Positions 47,692-56,777 of a DNA stretch of 64,000 nt are shown piece by piece. The notes under the pieces are model-generated. The model worked only from the letters and a program-made list of their open reading frames with translations, did no database searches and was not told where the DNA came from. The first letter of the stretch is position 1; every line of letters begins with the position of its first letter. Made by a program: the position numbers and the translations under genes. The stretch comes from Acinetobacter pecorum (GTDB lineage Bacteria; Pseudomonadota; Gammaproteobacteria; Pseudomonadales; Moraxellaceae): contig NZ_JACSPT010000003.1 in the NCBI RefSeq assembly GCF_014837015.1, positions 136,479 through 200,478 on the forward strand, given 5' to 3'.

Positions 47692-47790
47692 TGACCTCCC
47701 CTAACCCCTCCTAAAAGGAGGGGGATCACAGCTCAGTCATCTGACATGTGAAAGTCCCTCTTTTTAAAAGAGGGATTTAGGGAGATTAAA
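47692..47790. repeat. Palindromic repeat element between nrdA and nrdB
   Basis: Each end forms its own hairpin: cccctcc-taaaa-ggagggg at about 47704-47722 and tccctcttttt-aaaagaggga at about 47755-47775. The outer flanks (cctcccctaac on the left, ttagggaga on the right) are also related as inverted repeats, so the whole unit of about 100 bases looks like a small non-autonomous or REP-type element with a central spacer. Confidence 0.6.
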
Positions 47791-47812
47791 ATAACAAACA
47801 AAGGAAACCTCA

Positions 47813-47941
47813 ATGCCTCATATGACTCATAACTACATGTTAGGACTTGCGGCATTGCTGATTTCCTTTGGTATTACCTTTTATTTACCGATTGCTTATT
47901 TCTGGTTCAAAGTTCGCCAGCAGCGTAAGCAAAATAAGTAG
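47813..47941 (+). CDS. 42-residue membrane peptide between nrdA and nrdB
   Basis: Reads MPHMTHNYMLGLAAL, a hydrophobic span to about residue 33 (LGLAALLISFGITFYLPIAY), then the basic tail KVRQQRKQNK; single-pass membrane peptide with its C-terminus probably in the cytoplasm by the positive-inside rule. The site aaagga stands 8 bases before the ATG. It may be cotranscribed with nrdA and nrdB. Family and function unknown. Confidence 0.6.
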   Translation: MPHMTHNYMLGLAALLISFGITFYLPIAYFWFKVRQQRKQNK

Positions 47942-48081
47942 TGGGGATTGTGCTTATGTATAAATTCATAACACTCATCGACAAAACTTAATTTTGCTTA
48001 CACAAATTAAGCGTATAGTAAGACATCTCAGCCAAGCTGAATGTCTCATAAAAGATATAAAGCAACGTAGAGAGAATTGAT

Positions 48082-49365
48082 ATGTCTATCCTAAGTTGGG
48101 ACGATTTCGAAGATGATTCGCAAAAACCGGCTGCACCTGAACAGCAGCCTGCGCCCGTCGAGCCGCAAAAAGCGACTAATTCACAGATGGTATCTGATGC
48201 AGGCAACGCATCGCCGGATGTGGCAGCTGCACAACCCCTTAGAGCCACTCAAAACCGAGGATCAAATCCAACCGATTCGCTGGCAAGAGCATCTGCTTCC
48301 CTAGATCAACTTGATGTTGCTCCAGGCCTTGAAGAGCTTGAAATGGGTGCACAACGTGTTCAGGTTGATGATAAGGCGATGATCAACTGTCGTGCAGACT
48401 TGAACCAGCTTGTACCGTTCAAATACGAATGGGCTTGGCAGAAGTATCTGGACGGATGTGCAAACCACTGGATGCCACAAGAAGTCAACATGAACCACGA
48501 CATTGCGCTGTGGAAGTCTGAAAATGGCTTGACTGAAGATGAACGTACCATCGTGATGCGTTCACTTGGTTTCTTCTCGACTGCCGATTCACTGGTTGCA
48601 AACAATCTGGTACTGGCGATTTATCGTCACATTACCAACCCTGAATGCCGTCAGTACATCTTGCGTCAGGCATTTGAAGAAGCGATTCACACGCATGCTT
48701 ACCAATACTGTATCGAGTCTTTAGGCATGGATGAAGGCGAAGTCTTCAATATGTACCGCGAAGTACCAAGTGTTGCACGTAAAGCGGCGTGGGGCCTGAA
48801 ATATACCCAGTCTTTAAGTGATCCTACTTTTAAAACTGGTACACCTGAAAACGACCAGATCCTGCTTCGCAACCTGATCGCGTTCTACTGTGTACTTGAA
48901 GGTATCTTCTTCTACTGTGGTTTCAGCCAGATCCTGTCTATGGGTCGTCGTAACAAGATGAATGGTGTAGCCGAGCAATTCCAGTACATCCTGCGTGACG
49001 AGTCTATGCATCTGAACTTTGGTATCGACATGATCAACCAGATCAAGATCGAAAACCCGGGTCTATGGACGACTGAATTCCAGGAAGAAATCATCCAGAT
49101 GATTCTTGAAGGTACAATGCTGGAAATCGAATATGCACGTGATACCATGCCACGCGGTGTACTTGGCATGAATGCTGGCATGATGGAAGAATACCTGAAG
49201 TTCATTGCCAACCGTCGTCTGGCGCAGTTAGGCTTGCCTGAACAGTTCGCTGGTGTGAACAACCCGTTCCAGTGGATGTCAGAAATGATGGACTTGCGTA
49301 AAGAGAAGAATTTCTTCGAGACGCGCGTAACAGATTACCAAACTGGCGGTGCGTTAAGCTGGTAA
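48082..49365 (+). CDS. nrdB: Class Ia ribonucleotide reductase beta subunit
   Basis: 427 residues. Ferritin-like subunit that makes the tyrosyl radical. [12 protein letters not shown] has metal ligands Glu and His and the radical Tyr at +7 from the Glu; DESMHLNFG supplies the later Glu/His ligands, and the C-terminus ([17 protein letters not shown]) binds NrdA. The first about 75 residues are Pro/Ala/Gln-rich and probably disordered; this is longer than the 376 residues of E. coli NrdB. Follows nrdA after a repeat element and a small ORF, and ends at a terminator. Confidence 0.96.
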   Translation: MSILSWDDFEDDSQKPAAPEQQPAPVEPQKATNSQMVSDAGNASPDVAAAQPLRATQNRGSNPTDSLARASASLDQLDVAPGLEELEMGAQRVQVDDKAMINCRADLNQLVPFKYEWAWQKYLDGCANHWMPQEVNMNHDIALWKSENGLTEDERTIVMRSLGFFSTADSLVANNLVLAIYRHITNPECRQYILRQAFEEAIHTHAYQYCIESLGMDEGEVFNMYREVPSVARKAAWGLKYTQSLSDPTFKTGTPENDQILLRNLIAFYCVLEGIFFYCGFSQILSMGRRNKMNGVAEQFQYILRDESMHLNFGIDMINQIKIENPGLWTTEFQEEIIQMILEGTMLEIEYARDTMPRGVLGMNAGMMEEYLKFIANRRLAQLGLPEQFAGVNNPFQWMSEMMDLRKEKNFFETRVTDYQTGGALSW

Positions 49366-49386
49366 AGTTTTTTTAGATTTATTTCT

Positions 49387-49419
49387 AAAAAAAGGGAGGG
49401 TTTATCCCTCCCTTTTTTA
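49387..49419 (+). terminator. Terminator after nrdB
   Basis: Stem aaagggaggg/ccctcccttt, loop tttat, then T-run. Confidence 0.85.
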
Positions 49420-49475
49420 TTGTGATTCAAATTAAAAAAATATTTTTATATAAATCAAATAAATGAGATGAATTT

Positions 49476-50615
49476 ATGAAATATGAACCATTTATGAGCT
49501 CACTAAAAACCACTGATGATGAATATGTACATAGCTCAGATTTATTTACCTTATATCAAGCAAATCTTACAAATCAACCAGGTAAACTTTTAAGTATAAT
49601 TTTTCCCGAAAAAAATTCAGAAGATTTAATGTTTCAAATAAGTCCCCGAATACGACTAAAACTTGCTTACTGTAAAAATGACGTAAAAGGTTTAACTTTA
49701 ACTACCTATAATAATGGATTGAAAAAAGGTGAAATACTCCTTTCCTCTTTTACTTTAAGCCATATCATTGAATTTCTAGAGATACTAAAAGCACTCAATA
49801 TTGCTGAACTCAGTCAACGTAAAATTTCTTTAAAATTAGATTCAGATAATAACCCCAAAACATCTATTACCAATCTAATCACTAAAAGTTTGATTTCTAC
49901 AGATCAAGCAGAATTAATCCAACATTTTTTAGAAGAAGGTTTAATCTCAGATCGCGATTTAGTAAATACAGGCTATCGTAAATTAGCATTGCAAAAATTT
50001 GAAAAACTTTTGAATGATAAAGAGTATATCCAAATTTATAAGAAGGATAATAATTTAGAAAAATCAAATTTAGAAAAAGTTTGGCAACATTTTTTTGAAA
50101 CCAATGAATGGATATTTGGATATGGCTTAGATTATAAATTTCAAGCAATTCTTCAAAGGGAAGTACATCTAAATACGCCTTGTTTAGATCAAACAAATGC
50201 AGTATTAGCAGACTTCTTGCTTGGCGATAAAAAATTTACTACTTTTGTTGAAATCAAAAGACCTGATACTCAACTTTTTGCCAAGAGTTTGAATCGCTCA
50301 GGGTGCTGGAGACTTTCTTCTGATTTATATGATGCACATTCTCAGATACTAGAACATAAAGCATGTGGGCAAATTAAACTTCAAATGGGATCAGTTAACT
50401 ATAATAATAATGGTGAAACAATCGCACAGAACTCTTACGATTCAAAAACAATATTAATTATTGGCAATTGGTCTGAAATTGATACGGATAACAACAAAAA
50501 CCAAGAAATAAAAAAGAAGACTTTTGAGCTATTTCGTCAAAATTCTAAGAATGTTGAAATTATTACTTTTGATGAACTTTATGATCGAGCCAAGTTTATT
50601 GTTGATCACCATTAA
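49476..50615 (+). CDS. Shedu-family anti-phage nuclease (SduA-like, DUF4263)
   Basis: 379 residues. The C-terminal half (about 165-379) has the DUF4263/Shedu layout: KVWQHFFETNEWIFGYGL at 201-218, then LADFLLGD with Asp246 and FVEIKRPDT with Glu259 and Lys261, a PD-(D/E)xK nuclease core, followed by a helix with Gln290 in AHSQILEH. Shedu proteins are single-gene defence systems against phage and act as nucleases. The N-terminal about 160 residues are a separate alpha/beta region, likely the variable sensing part. The gene is much more AT-rich than nrdB and the ars genes beside it and has its own terminator, so it was probably acquired by transfer. No partner gene is visible. Confidence 0.85.
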   Translation: MKYEPFMSSLKTTDDEYVHSSDLFTLYQANLTNQPGKLLSIIFPEKNSEDLMFQISPRIRLKLAYCKNDVKGLTLTTYNNGLKKGEILLSSFTLSHIIEFLEILKALNIAELSQRKISLKLDSDNNPKTSITNLITKSLISTDQAELIQHFLEEGLISDRDLVNTGYRKLALQKFEKLLNDKEYIQIYKKDNNLEKSNLEKVWQHFFETNEWIFGYGLDYKFQAILQREVHLNTPCLDQTNAVLADFLLGDKKFTTFVEIKRPDTQLFAKSLNRSGCWRLSSDLYDAHSQILEHKACGQIKLQMGSVNYNNNGETIAQNSYDSKTILIIGNWSEIDTDNNKNQEIKKKTFELFRQNSKNVEIITFDELYDRAKFIVDHH

Positions 50616-50665
50616 TAGTTGGGACTTTATCTAGAATAAGTTTTCAATAAAATATATATTAAATA

Positions 50666-50691
50666 AAAGCCACCTCTGCGGTGGCTTTTTT
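50666..50691. terminator. Terminator between the Shedu gene and arsC
   Basis: Stem aaaagccacc/ggtggctttt, loop tctgc, flanked by A- and T-runs; it lies between convergent genes and can serve both. Confidence 0.85.
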
Positions 50692-50723
50692 ACGATCTGA
50701 CTTATCTGCTTCAATGCTGGAAT

Positions 50724-51152
50724 TTATTTCAACCGTTTCCCTGCTTCATCAATAATCATTTCCCCGTCTTCCTTGCTAAAAGCTGCGCGCTGCGGAGCGG
50801 AAAGAATATCTAAAACAATTTCTGATGGTCGACACAATCTCACACCAAGTTCAGTCACCACAAATGGACGATTGATCAAAACCGGATATTGCAGCATGAA
50901 ATCAATCAGTTGATCACCTATCCAATGGCTGCTTTCCAGGTTAAGTTCTTCATAGGGCTTTACATTTTTACGAATCGCTTCACGTACTGACAGACCTGCA
51001 TCCCGAATTAACTGAATCAGTTCTTCCTTTGTTGGTGGTGTTTTCAGATACTCAATTACCTGTGGTTCCTCACCGGTGTTACGGATCAAGGCCAAGGTGT
51101 TTCGAGAGGTTCCACATTCAGGATTATGATAAATCTTGATCTTTTGAGACAT
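50724..51152 (-). CDS. arsC: Arsenate reductase, glutaredoxin-linked ArsC
   Basis: 142 residues from ATG 51152 (MSQKIKIYH), matching the 141 residues of plasmid R773 ArsC; the longer frame to 51173 lies in the operator region. Reduces arsenate to arsenite. Catalytic Cys is in YHNPECGTSRNTLALIR, and the RPFVVTELGVRLCRP segment holds the arginines that bind arsenate. It is transcribed divergently from arsR-acr3-arsH rather than inside that operon. Confidence 0.94.
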   Translation of the reverse strand: MSQKIKIYHNPECGTSRNTLALIRNTGEEPQVIEYLKTPPTKEELIQLIRDAGLSVREAIRKNVKPYEELNLESSHWIGDQLIDFMLQYPVLINRPFVVTELGVRLCRPSEIVLDILSAPQRAAFSKEDGEMIIDEAGKRLK

Positions 51153-51185
51153 GAGTTTTCTCAGTGTATACACAATATTGCTTTT

Positions 51186-51205
51186 ATATACGGATATCCG
51201 TATAT
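51186..51205. promoter_or_regulatory. 20-bp palindrome between arsC and arsR, probable ArsR operator
   Basis: atatacggat-atccgtatat is a perfect inverted repeat in the 83-base divergent interval. ArsR repressors bind such dyads and release them on arsenite. A second, imperfect dyad (atcaggatatcgtgat) lies at 51222-51237 over the arsR start. Confidence 0.65.
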
Positions 51206-51235
51206 TCGCAATAGTAAATATATCAGGATATCGTG

Positions 51236-51553
51236 ATGCACCAGACCGATTTTTTCAAATGTCTTGCCGATTCAACACGTTTAGATATTTTAAAGCTGGT
51301 CATGGCCAAACAGAATGTCTGCGTCTGTGAATTCACAGAGCAATTAAATCTGAGCCAGCCCAAAATCTCCCGTCATCTGGCCTTATTGAGAAATCTGGGC
51401 GTTTTGCTAGATCAACGCCAAGGGCAATGGGTTTATTACCGTTTAAATCCTGATTTGCCGGTCTGGGCAAATGAAGTATTAAAAGTCATCGCACAAGATC
51501 CAGAAATTCAAAAGTTAAAATCTACCATTTCATCACCTTGCGAATTATCCTGA
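51236..51553 (+). CDS. arsR: Arsenic-responsive repressor ArsR
   Basis: 105 residues from ATG 51236 (GTG one codon earlier is possible). Winged helix-turn-helix of the ArsR/SmtB family: [18 protein letters not shown], recognition helix [19 protein letters not shown], wing [10 protein letters not shown]. The CVCEF motif in the helix before it gives Cys-x-Cys for arsenite binding, as in R773 ArsR. First gene of arsR-acr3-arsH, 10 bases before acr3. Confidence 0.93.
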   Translation: MHQTDFFKCLADSTRLDILKLVMAKQNVCVCEFTEQLNLSQPKISRHLALLRNLGVLLDQRQGQWVYYRLNPDLPVWANEVLKVIAQDPEIQKLKSTISSPCELS

Positions 51554-51563
51554 GCCCAATATC

Positions 51564-52604
51564 ATGTCTGCTTCAAAAATGTCATTCTTAGATAAGAATC
51601 TGACCATCTGGATTTTTATCGCCATGCTGCTGGGGATCGGGATTGGGGTTTTCTTTCCTCAAGCTTCAATTACTTTAGACCGGATGAGTATTGATTCGGT
51701 CAATATTCCGATTGCCATTGGTCTGATTATCATGATGTATCCACCACTTGCCAAAGTGGACTATGCCACCTTGCCGCAGGTATTTAAGGATAAACGCACA
51801 CTTACCCTATCTCTGGTTCAGAACTGGCTGATTGCACCCTGCCTGATGTTTGCATTGGCGCTGATTTTTCTGCAATCCTATCCTGAATATATGACGGGTG
51901 TCATCCTGATCGGCTTGGCGCGTTGTATTGCCATGGTGCTGGTCTGGAATGGTCTGGCTTGTGGCGATAACCAGTATGTGGCCGGACTGGTGGCATTTAA
52001 CAGTATTTTCCAGATCCTGTTTTTCAGTAGCTATGCTTGGCTGTTTTTGACCTTCTTGCCGCCTTATTTTGGTGTGGAAGCACAGGTGATTGATGTCAGC
52101 TTCTGGACGATTACCCACGCGGTTCTGGTTTATCTGGGGATTCCATTTTTGCTGGGCTTTTTGACACGTTTGATTCTGGTCAAGCAAAAAGGTCTGGAAT
52201 GGTATCAAACGAAGTTTATTCCAAAAATCAGTCCGCTCAGCCTGCTGGCTTTGCTGTTTACCATTGTCGCCATGTTTAGCCTTAAAGGCGGTGATGTGGT
52301 CAGCCTGCCACTGGATGTACTCAGAATTGCTATTCCCCTGACCATTTATTTCATTGTGATGTTCTTTATCAGCTTCTTTATGAGCAAGTGGATGGGCAAT
52401 GATTATCCTAAAACTGCGGCCATTTCTTTTACCGCTGCCGGTAATAATTTTGAACTGGCGCTGGCGGTTGCGATTGCCACTTTTGGTCTCGCGTCCCCTG
52501 TGGCATTCACCACCGTGATTGGCCCTCTGGTTGAAGTTCCGGTTCTGATTGCGCTGGTCAGCGTTTCATTATGGCTAAGAAAAAAAGTGTTTAAAGAGGC
52601 ATAA
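51564..52604 (+). CDS. Arsenite efflux transporter, ACR3 family
   Basis: 346 residues, ten hydrophobic segments. Secondary arsenite exporter in the inner membrane. ACR3 markers are the conserved Cys in [13 protein letters not shown], the [17 protein letters not shown] block and the Glu in [13 protein letters not shown]; these separate it from the unrelated ArsB family, although ACR3 proteins are often labelled arsB. Translationally close to arsR (10 bases) and arsH (4 bases). Confidence 0.94.
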   Translation: MSASKMSFLDKNLTIWIFIAMLLGIGIGVFFPQASITLDRMSIDSVNIPIAIGLIIMMYPPLAKVDYATLPQVFKDKRTLTLSLVQNWLIAPCLMFALALIFLQSYPEYMTGVILIGLARCIAMVLVWNGLACGDNQYVAGLVAFNSIFQILFFSSYAWLFLTFLPPYFGVEAQVIDVSFWTITHAVLVYLGIPFLLGFLTRLILVKQKGLEWYQTKFIPKISPLSLLALLFTIVAMFSLKGGDVVSLPLDVLRIAIPLTIYFIVMFFISFFMSKWMGNDYPKTAAISFTAAGNNFELALAVAIATFGLASPVAFTTVIGPLVEVPVLIALVSVSLWLRKKVFKEA

Positions 52605-52608
52605 CCCG

Positions 52609-53313
52609 ATGGATCTCCCGAATATCAATTTGAATCTGCTAGAAACACCGACGCTGGACAAAGTTCAGGCCAAAGCACTGGATCATCCACCCCGGATTTT
52701 GCTGCTGTATGGTTCAAACCGTGAACGGTCCTACAGCCGGCTCGCTGTTCAGGAAGCGGGCCGGATACTGGAATATTTTGGCGCCGAAGTCAGAATCTTC
52801 CATCCCAAAGGATTACCCTTACCTGAGGATGCAGATACGAGCCACCTTAAGGTAAAAGAACTGCATGAACTTTTGGCCTGGTCAGAAGGCATGGTCTGGT
52901 GTTCACCGGAACGTCATGGTTCGATGAGTTCGATTCTAAAAGCCCAAATTGACTGGATTCCTCTGGCAGCCGGTGCAATTCGTGCGACTCAAGGCAAGAC
53001 GCTGGCCGTGATGCAGGTTTGTGGTGGTTCGCAATCCTTTAATGCAGTGAATCAGTTGCGTGTTTTAGGACGCTGGATGCGGATGATCACGATTCCAAAT
53101 CAGTCTTCTGTACCGAAAGCTTTCCTTGAATTTGAAGAAGATGGTCGCATGAAACCATCACCTTATTACAACCGCATTGTGGATGTGATGGAGGAACTCT
53201 ACAAGTTCACTCTACTCACCCGCGGTCAGTCTGCTTATCTCACCGATCGATATTCTGAACGGATGGAAAGTGCCGAAGAATTATCAAAGCGGGTAAATCA
53301 GCAGACAATCTAG
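52609..53313 (+). CDS. arsH: ArsH, NADPH-dependent FMN reductase
   Basis: 234 residues. Flavodoxin-fold flavoprotein; ArsH enzymes oxidise trivalent organoarsenicals. Phosphate-binding loop [31 protein letters not shown] (flavin contact) and [21 protein letters not shown] are all family hallmarks. Last gene of the ars operon, followed by a terminator. Confidence 0.94.
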   Translation: MDLPNINLNLLETPTLDKVQAKALDHPPRILLLYGSNRERSYSRLAVQEAGRILEYFGAEVRIFHPKGLPLPEDADTSHLKVKELHELLAWSEGMVWCSPERHGSMSSILKAQIDWIPLAAGAIRATQGKTLAVMQVCGGSQSFNAVNQLRVLGRWMRMITIPNQSSVPKAFLEFEEDGRMKPSPYYNRIVDVMEELYKFTLLTRGQSAYLTDRYSERMESAEELSKRVNQQTI

Positions 53314-53359
53314 TATTTTCCAGATTCTTTCGATTCATCTTTTAAAAACCTCTATATTA

Positions 53360-53390
53360 AAAAATCCCGCTTAAAAAGCGGGATTTTTTA
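53360..53390. terminator. Terminator after arsH
   Basis: Stem aaatcccgct/agcgggattt with following T-run; a preceding A-run could let it act on the convergent DUF4142 gene as well. Confidence 0.85.
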
Positions 53391-53460
53391 TAAAGCACAA
53401 TTAAGGGAAAAGTCTGGCATGATCAATGCCAGATTTCCCAATCAAAGGATGAGTTTTAAG

Positions 53461-54051
53461 TTATTTCATCTTGGCAACGATCTGTTCAGCCTTTTTCAGA
53501 TGCGCAGCGACCGCAGTACGGGTTTGGGTCAGCATATTTTTTAATTCTGCATTTTTAGCATTCGGAATCAACTGCTTGTCTAGCATGGTCACTACTTTAC
53601 GATGAACTTCTACCTGACTGGTCATATAGTCTTTATCCGGAGTAGCTGATCGACTCAGCATAGTCACCATCTTGTCGCTGTCATTTTGCAATGATGTACT
53701 GATACTGCTTGTTTGTGGCTTCAGATTTAAACGATTTGCCAGGGCCTGAGCTTTTTTCTCATTGGCTGTATGATCAGTAATCATCATTTGTGCATAATTA
53801 CGGGCTTCTTGCGTTTTCAGTTTTGGCAATGCGGTTTTAGCCTGCTTAATCTCACCATTATTGGCTGTGCTTAATACCTTGATCACCTGACCTTCAGTCA
53901 AATTTACACGACTGTCACTCGATACTGCAGAATGCTGCTTCCCAGCGTGCGTAGCTTGCTGGTTCATTGCCATCGTCTGGCCTGCAGCAAAGATTAATGC
54001 ACCACTGACCGCAACACAGTTCATCATCTTCTTCATTTGAATAGCTTTCAT
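53461..54051 (-). CDS. Exported DUF4142-domain protein
   Basis: 196 residues. Signal peptide (MNCVAVSGALIFAAGQTMA, cleavage near residue 28). The mature part is a ferritin-like four-helix pattern with the DUF4142 features VLSTANNGEIKQAKTAL, ARNYAQMMITDHTANEKKAQALA and a histidine in VEVHRKVVTMLD. Such proteins are periplasmic and of unknown function. Start ATG 54051 has aaaggg 7 bases upstream; another ATG five codons in is possible. Downstream of the pqqU-like gene, separated by a terminator. Confidence 0.88.
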   Translation of the reverse strand: MKAIQMKKMMNCVAVSGALIFAAGQTMAMNQQATHAGKQHSAVSSDSRVNLTEGQVIKVLSTANNGEIKQAKTALPKLKTQEARNYAQMMITDHTANEKKAQALANRLNLKPQTSSISTSLQNDSDKMVTMLSRSATPDKDYMTSQVEVHRKVVTMLDKQLIPNAKNAELKNMLTQTRTAVAAHLKKAEQIVAKMK

Positions 54052-54277
54052 AATGGCACCCTTTAACGTTTTATCGATTAAATTTGCCTTTATAAAGTAG
54101 GTGAATTACCTGAAAAACAGTATAAGGTTTGAGTTGTTTTTTTAAGCAAAATATAAAGTGTTTATTAAGTTAGGCAAAGACTGTTGGTGATTAGTTCATT
54201 TATTTGATATTTGCAAAAAACTACGTTATTGGACGCTTGCATATAAGTATGACAAGCACTAGTGGTGAGCAAGATTT

Positions 54278-54310
54278 AAAAAAATCCCGCTGATATAACG
54301 GGACCTTTTT
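54278..54310 (-). terminator. Terminator after the PqqU-like receptor gene
   Basis: On the minus strand tcccg-ttatatcag-cggga is followed by TTTTTTT. Confidence 0.7.
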
Positions 54311-54342
54311 ATTTTTAATTTAGGAACAGTGAACCATCTGAA

Positions 54343-56457
54343 TTAAAATTCTTTTGTCACACTCAGACCAGCGCTCCAGTTCCGCCCTTCTGCCGGCTCA
54401 AAGAAACGGCTATTGCTTTCATTGACAATCACCGAACCAGAATAATCTTTATCAAACAGGTTATCGACCCGTGCAAAAGTATTCACTGACCAATCCGGCA
54501 TTTTCCATTGATAACCCACATTGGCGCCAGCGACCGTGTAGCTTGGTGCAGTATCAGAATTTAAATCATTCACATAAATCTTGTCGCTATAACGAATATC
54601 GAGTCCAATGTGTAGACCATTATCTGGTTTCCAGCCCAGACTTAAAAATGCCTGATTTTTGGCAATCCCTGGAATATAGTTCCCGTCTGTAATGGCAGGA
54701 ACAGTACCTATAGCAGGAATATCTGCATCAAAAGTGGCATCAATATAGCTATAGCTGGCTTGTGCAGTCAGATCGCGCCACAGGTTTTTGTTCCAGGAGA
54801 GTTCCACACCTTCTCTTAAAGTTTTATCGGCATTACGGAAAGTAGAGCGACCATTGTCACTCCCTGCAGAAACAATGTCATTCTTCGTCCTGGTCTGGAA
54901 GGCTGCTACGGTGACATCTCCCCACTCACTGGCAGATTTCAAACCGACTTCATAGGTTTCGCTTTCCGCTGCTTTTAAACTTAAGCTGCGGTTTTCAGCA
55001 GTATTTGCAGGATAAGACATTTCGGTAAATGTTGGGGTTTCAAAGCCTTGGGCATAACTGGCATAGGCCATCAGCTCAGGTAAGATTTTCCAGCTTAATG
55101 CTAAAGATGGCAATAATTTTTGATAATCGGTTTTGCCTGAATTATCGCCATTGGAAAGGAATTTATCTTCAGACTTAAAATGCACATTGCTATAACGCAA
55201 GCCGGCATCCAGCGTCCAGTCTGGCAAGAATGCATAGGATGCTTGCAGATATGGATCAAGATTCCACAAGCGATTGTCTTCATCCCGGCGAAGTTCACCT
55301 TTTACACCCAAGGTATTGCCTGAAAAGTTTTGATAGCCTTTACGGTCTTCGGTCATGGTATCCACGGCGATACCGGCAATCAGATTAGCATTTGGCAAAA
55401 TATCTTTAGCTGTCCAGCGCAGGTCAGCACCGTAGAAATGACGGTCAAAATCAATTACGCCACCGGCATGATTGACTCCACTTTGTGCTGTACGCGGAAT
55501 TGACTGATATTGGGTAACTGCACGCTGTCCCCAATAGGCCATCCCGTAGAGTTCATGCTGATCATTAATCGGTTTATTCCAAGTCATCCCGGTTTGTAGC
55601 TGTTCGATTTCTTTACGCGCATTATATAAAAGGACATTCGTAGCGACCTGTTTAGGATTGGCTTGCCACTGTTCGCGAGTCAACCCACCGGGATCATCCG
55701 CAGCAATTTTAACGTAATTATTAATCCAGTTAATTTTAGAGCCGTCCTCCAGGTCCCAAGTCAGCTTGGCATTGCTCAGGACTTTATGCGCGCCGCTATG
55801 ATCCCGGAAACCGTCGGTATCAAAATAGGACGAACTGATCATATAGCTCGGCTCATTGGCATTTTCTGAACCGCCTTGCAAAACTAGCTTGGTCTGCCCT
55901 TTATTTTGACTGCCGGCAGAATGACCCAGTTCAATCGAGTCGGTACCTTGCCCCTCTCGCGTGGTGGTTAAAATCGTTCCCCCGGAAGAGTTGCCATACA
56001 GTGATGAAAATCCACCACCCAATACTTCAATATGGTCCAGACTGTTCAAATCAATATTCGAGGTTTGTCCCTGTCCATCCGGCATTGTTGCAGGGATTCC
56101 ATCCACATATAAACGTACACCCCGTACACCAAAACTGGAGCGCGCACCAAAGCCACGCATCGAAATTTGCAGGTCCTGAGCATAGTTTTCACGGTTATTT
56201 AACTGCAGTCCTGGAACACCTTTTAATGTTTCCGAAAGGTTCACATTCAGGCTGTTCTCTGGTTGTGCCTGCTCCAGATAATAAACCGATGCAGGCGTGC
56301 TCAACTTCTCCCGGTCAGTTCGGGTCGCCTGCACAATAATAGGCGCAAGTTTTTGCACTTCTGTAGCAGTATTTTCAGCATACAGCGTCTGGCTCATACA
56401 GGCGATTAAACAGGATAATGTGGTTTTTACAGGGAGATGTCGAAATTGATGCTGCAT
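54343..56457 (-). CDS. pqqU: TonB-dependent receptor, PqqU/YncD-like
   Basis: 704 residues from ATG 56457 (MQHQFRHLPV); a frame back to 56514 adds 19 residues before the signal peptide. Outer-membrane barrel with plug domain. It shares with E. coli YncD (renamed PqqU, a PQQ importer) the blocks NRENYAQDLQISMRGFGARS, RLYVDGIPATMPDGQGQTSN, DDPGGLTREQWQANP, QYQSIPRTAQSGVNHAGGVI and, at the end, VDNLFDKDYSGSVIVNESN with a terminal Phe. The gene lies directly downstream of gcd, whose product needs PQQ, which supports the same role. The substrate is inferred from similarity and context. Confidence 0.85.
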   Translation of the reverse strand: MQHQFRHLPVKTTLSCLIACMSQTLYAENTATEVQKLAPIIVQATRTDREKLSTPASVYYLEQAQPENSLNVNLSETLKGVPGLQLNNRENYAQDLQISMRGFGARSSFGVRGVRLYVDGIPATMPDGQGQTSNIDLNSLDHIEVLGGGFSSLYGNSSGGTILTTTREGQGTDSIELGHSAGSQNKGQTKLVLQGGSENANEPSYMISSSYFDTDGFRDHSGAHKVLSNAKLTWDLEDGSKINWINNYVKIAADDPGGLTREQWQANPKQVATNVLLYNARKEIEQLQTGMTWNKPINDQHELYGMAYWGQRAVTQYQSIPRTAQSGVNHAGGVIDFDRHFYGADLRWTAKDILPNANLIAGIAVDTMTEDRKGYQNFSGNTLGVKGELRRDEDNRLWNLDPYLQASYAFLPDWTLDAGLRYSNVHFKSEDKFLSNGDNSGKTDYQKLLPSLALSWKILPELMAYASYAQGFETPTFTEMSYPANTAENRSLSLKAAESETYEVGLKSASEWGDVTVAAFQTRTKNDIVSAGSDNGRSTFRNADKTLREGVELSWNKNLWRDLTAQASYSYIDATFDADIPAIGTVPAITDGNYIPGIAKNQAFLSLGWKPDNGLHIGLDIRYSDKIYVNDLNSDTAPSYTVAGANVGYQWKMPDWSVNTFARVDNLFDKDYSGSVIVNESNSRFFEPAEGRNWSAGLSVTKEF

Positions 56458-56777
56458 ATTTTGTAGGTTCCAGTTATCTCTATGACTTAGAAAACTCATA
56501 AGCTGCCGAAGCACATCACATGATTAATTCTATAAGCCGGTTTGATCTTCAATGATCAGTAGATCGAGTTTGCTTGATCAGATTACAAGTAGAAATTTTA
56601 GTTTTAAGCTGCGTGGTCAATAGAAGTCACCTATCAAAGCAATTTATCAAAATCTTTGTTTACTTCATTCAATATCGTGCAGCCCACATGATTTTCTTTA
56701 ATATTCTAAAGGTTTATAAAAAAACTGATGGGAAAGCCTGACGAATCAGGCTTTTCCATACAACAACAGAGAGTCAG
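56458..56777. other. Intergenic region between gcd and the PqqU-like gene
   Basis: About 320 bases with a hairpin near the gcd end and AT-rich sequence near the receptor start, where its own promoter should lie. No open frame or riboswitch was recognised. Confidence 0.4.
56732..56756 (-). terminator. Hairpin after gcd
   Basis: Stem gaaagcctga/tcaggctttt closed by cgaa; on the minus strand a T-run follows a few bases later, so it probably terminates gcd transcripts. Confidence 0.65.
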
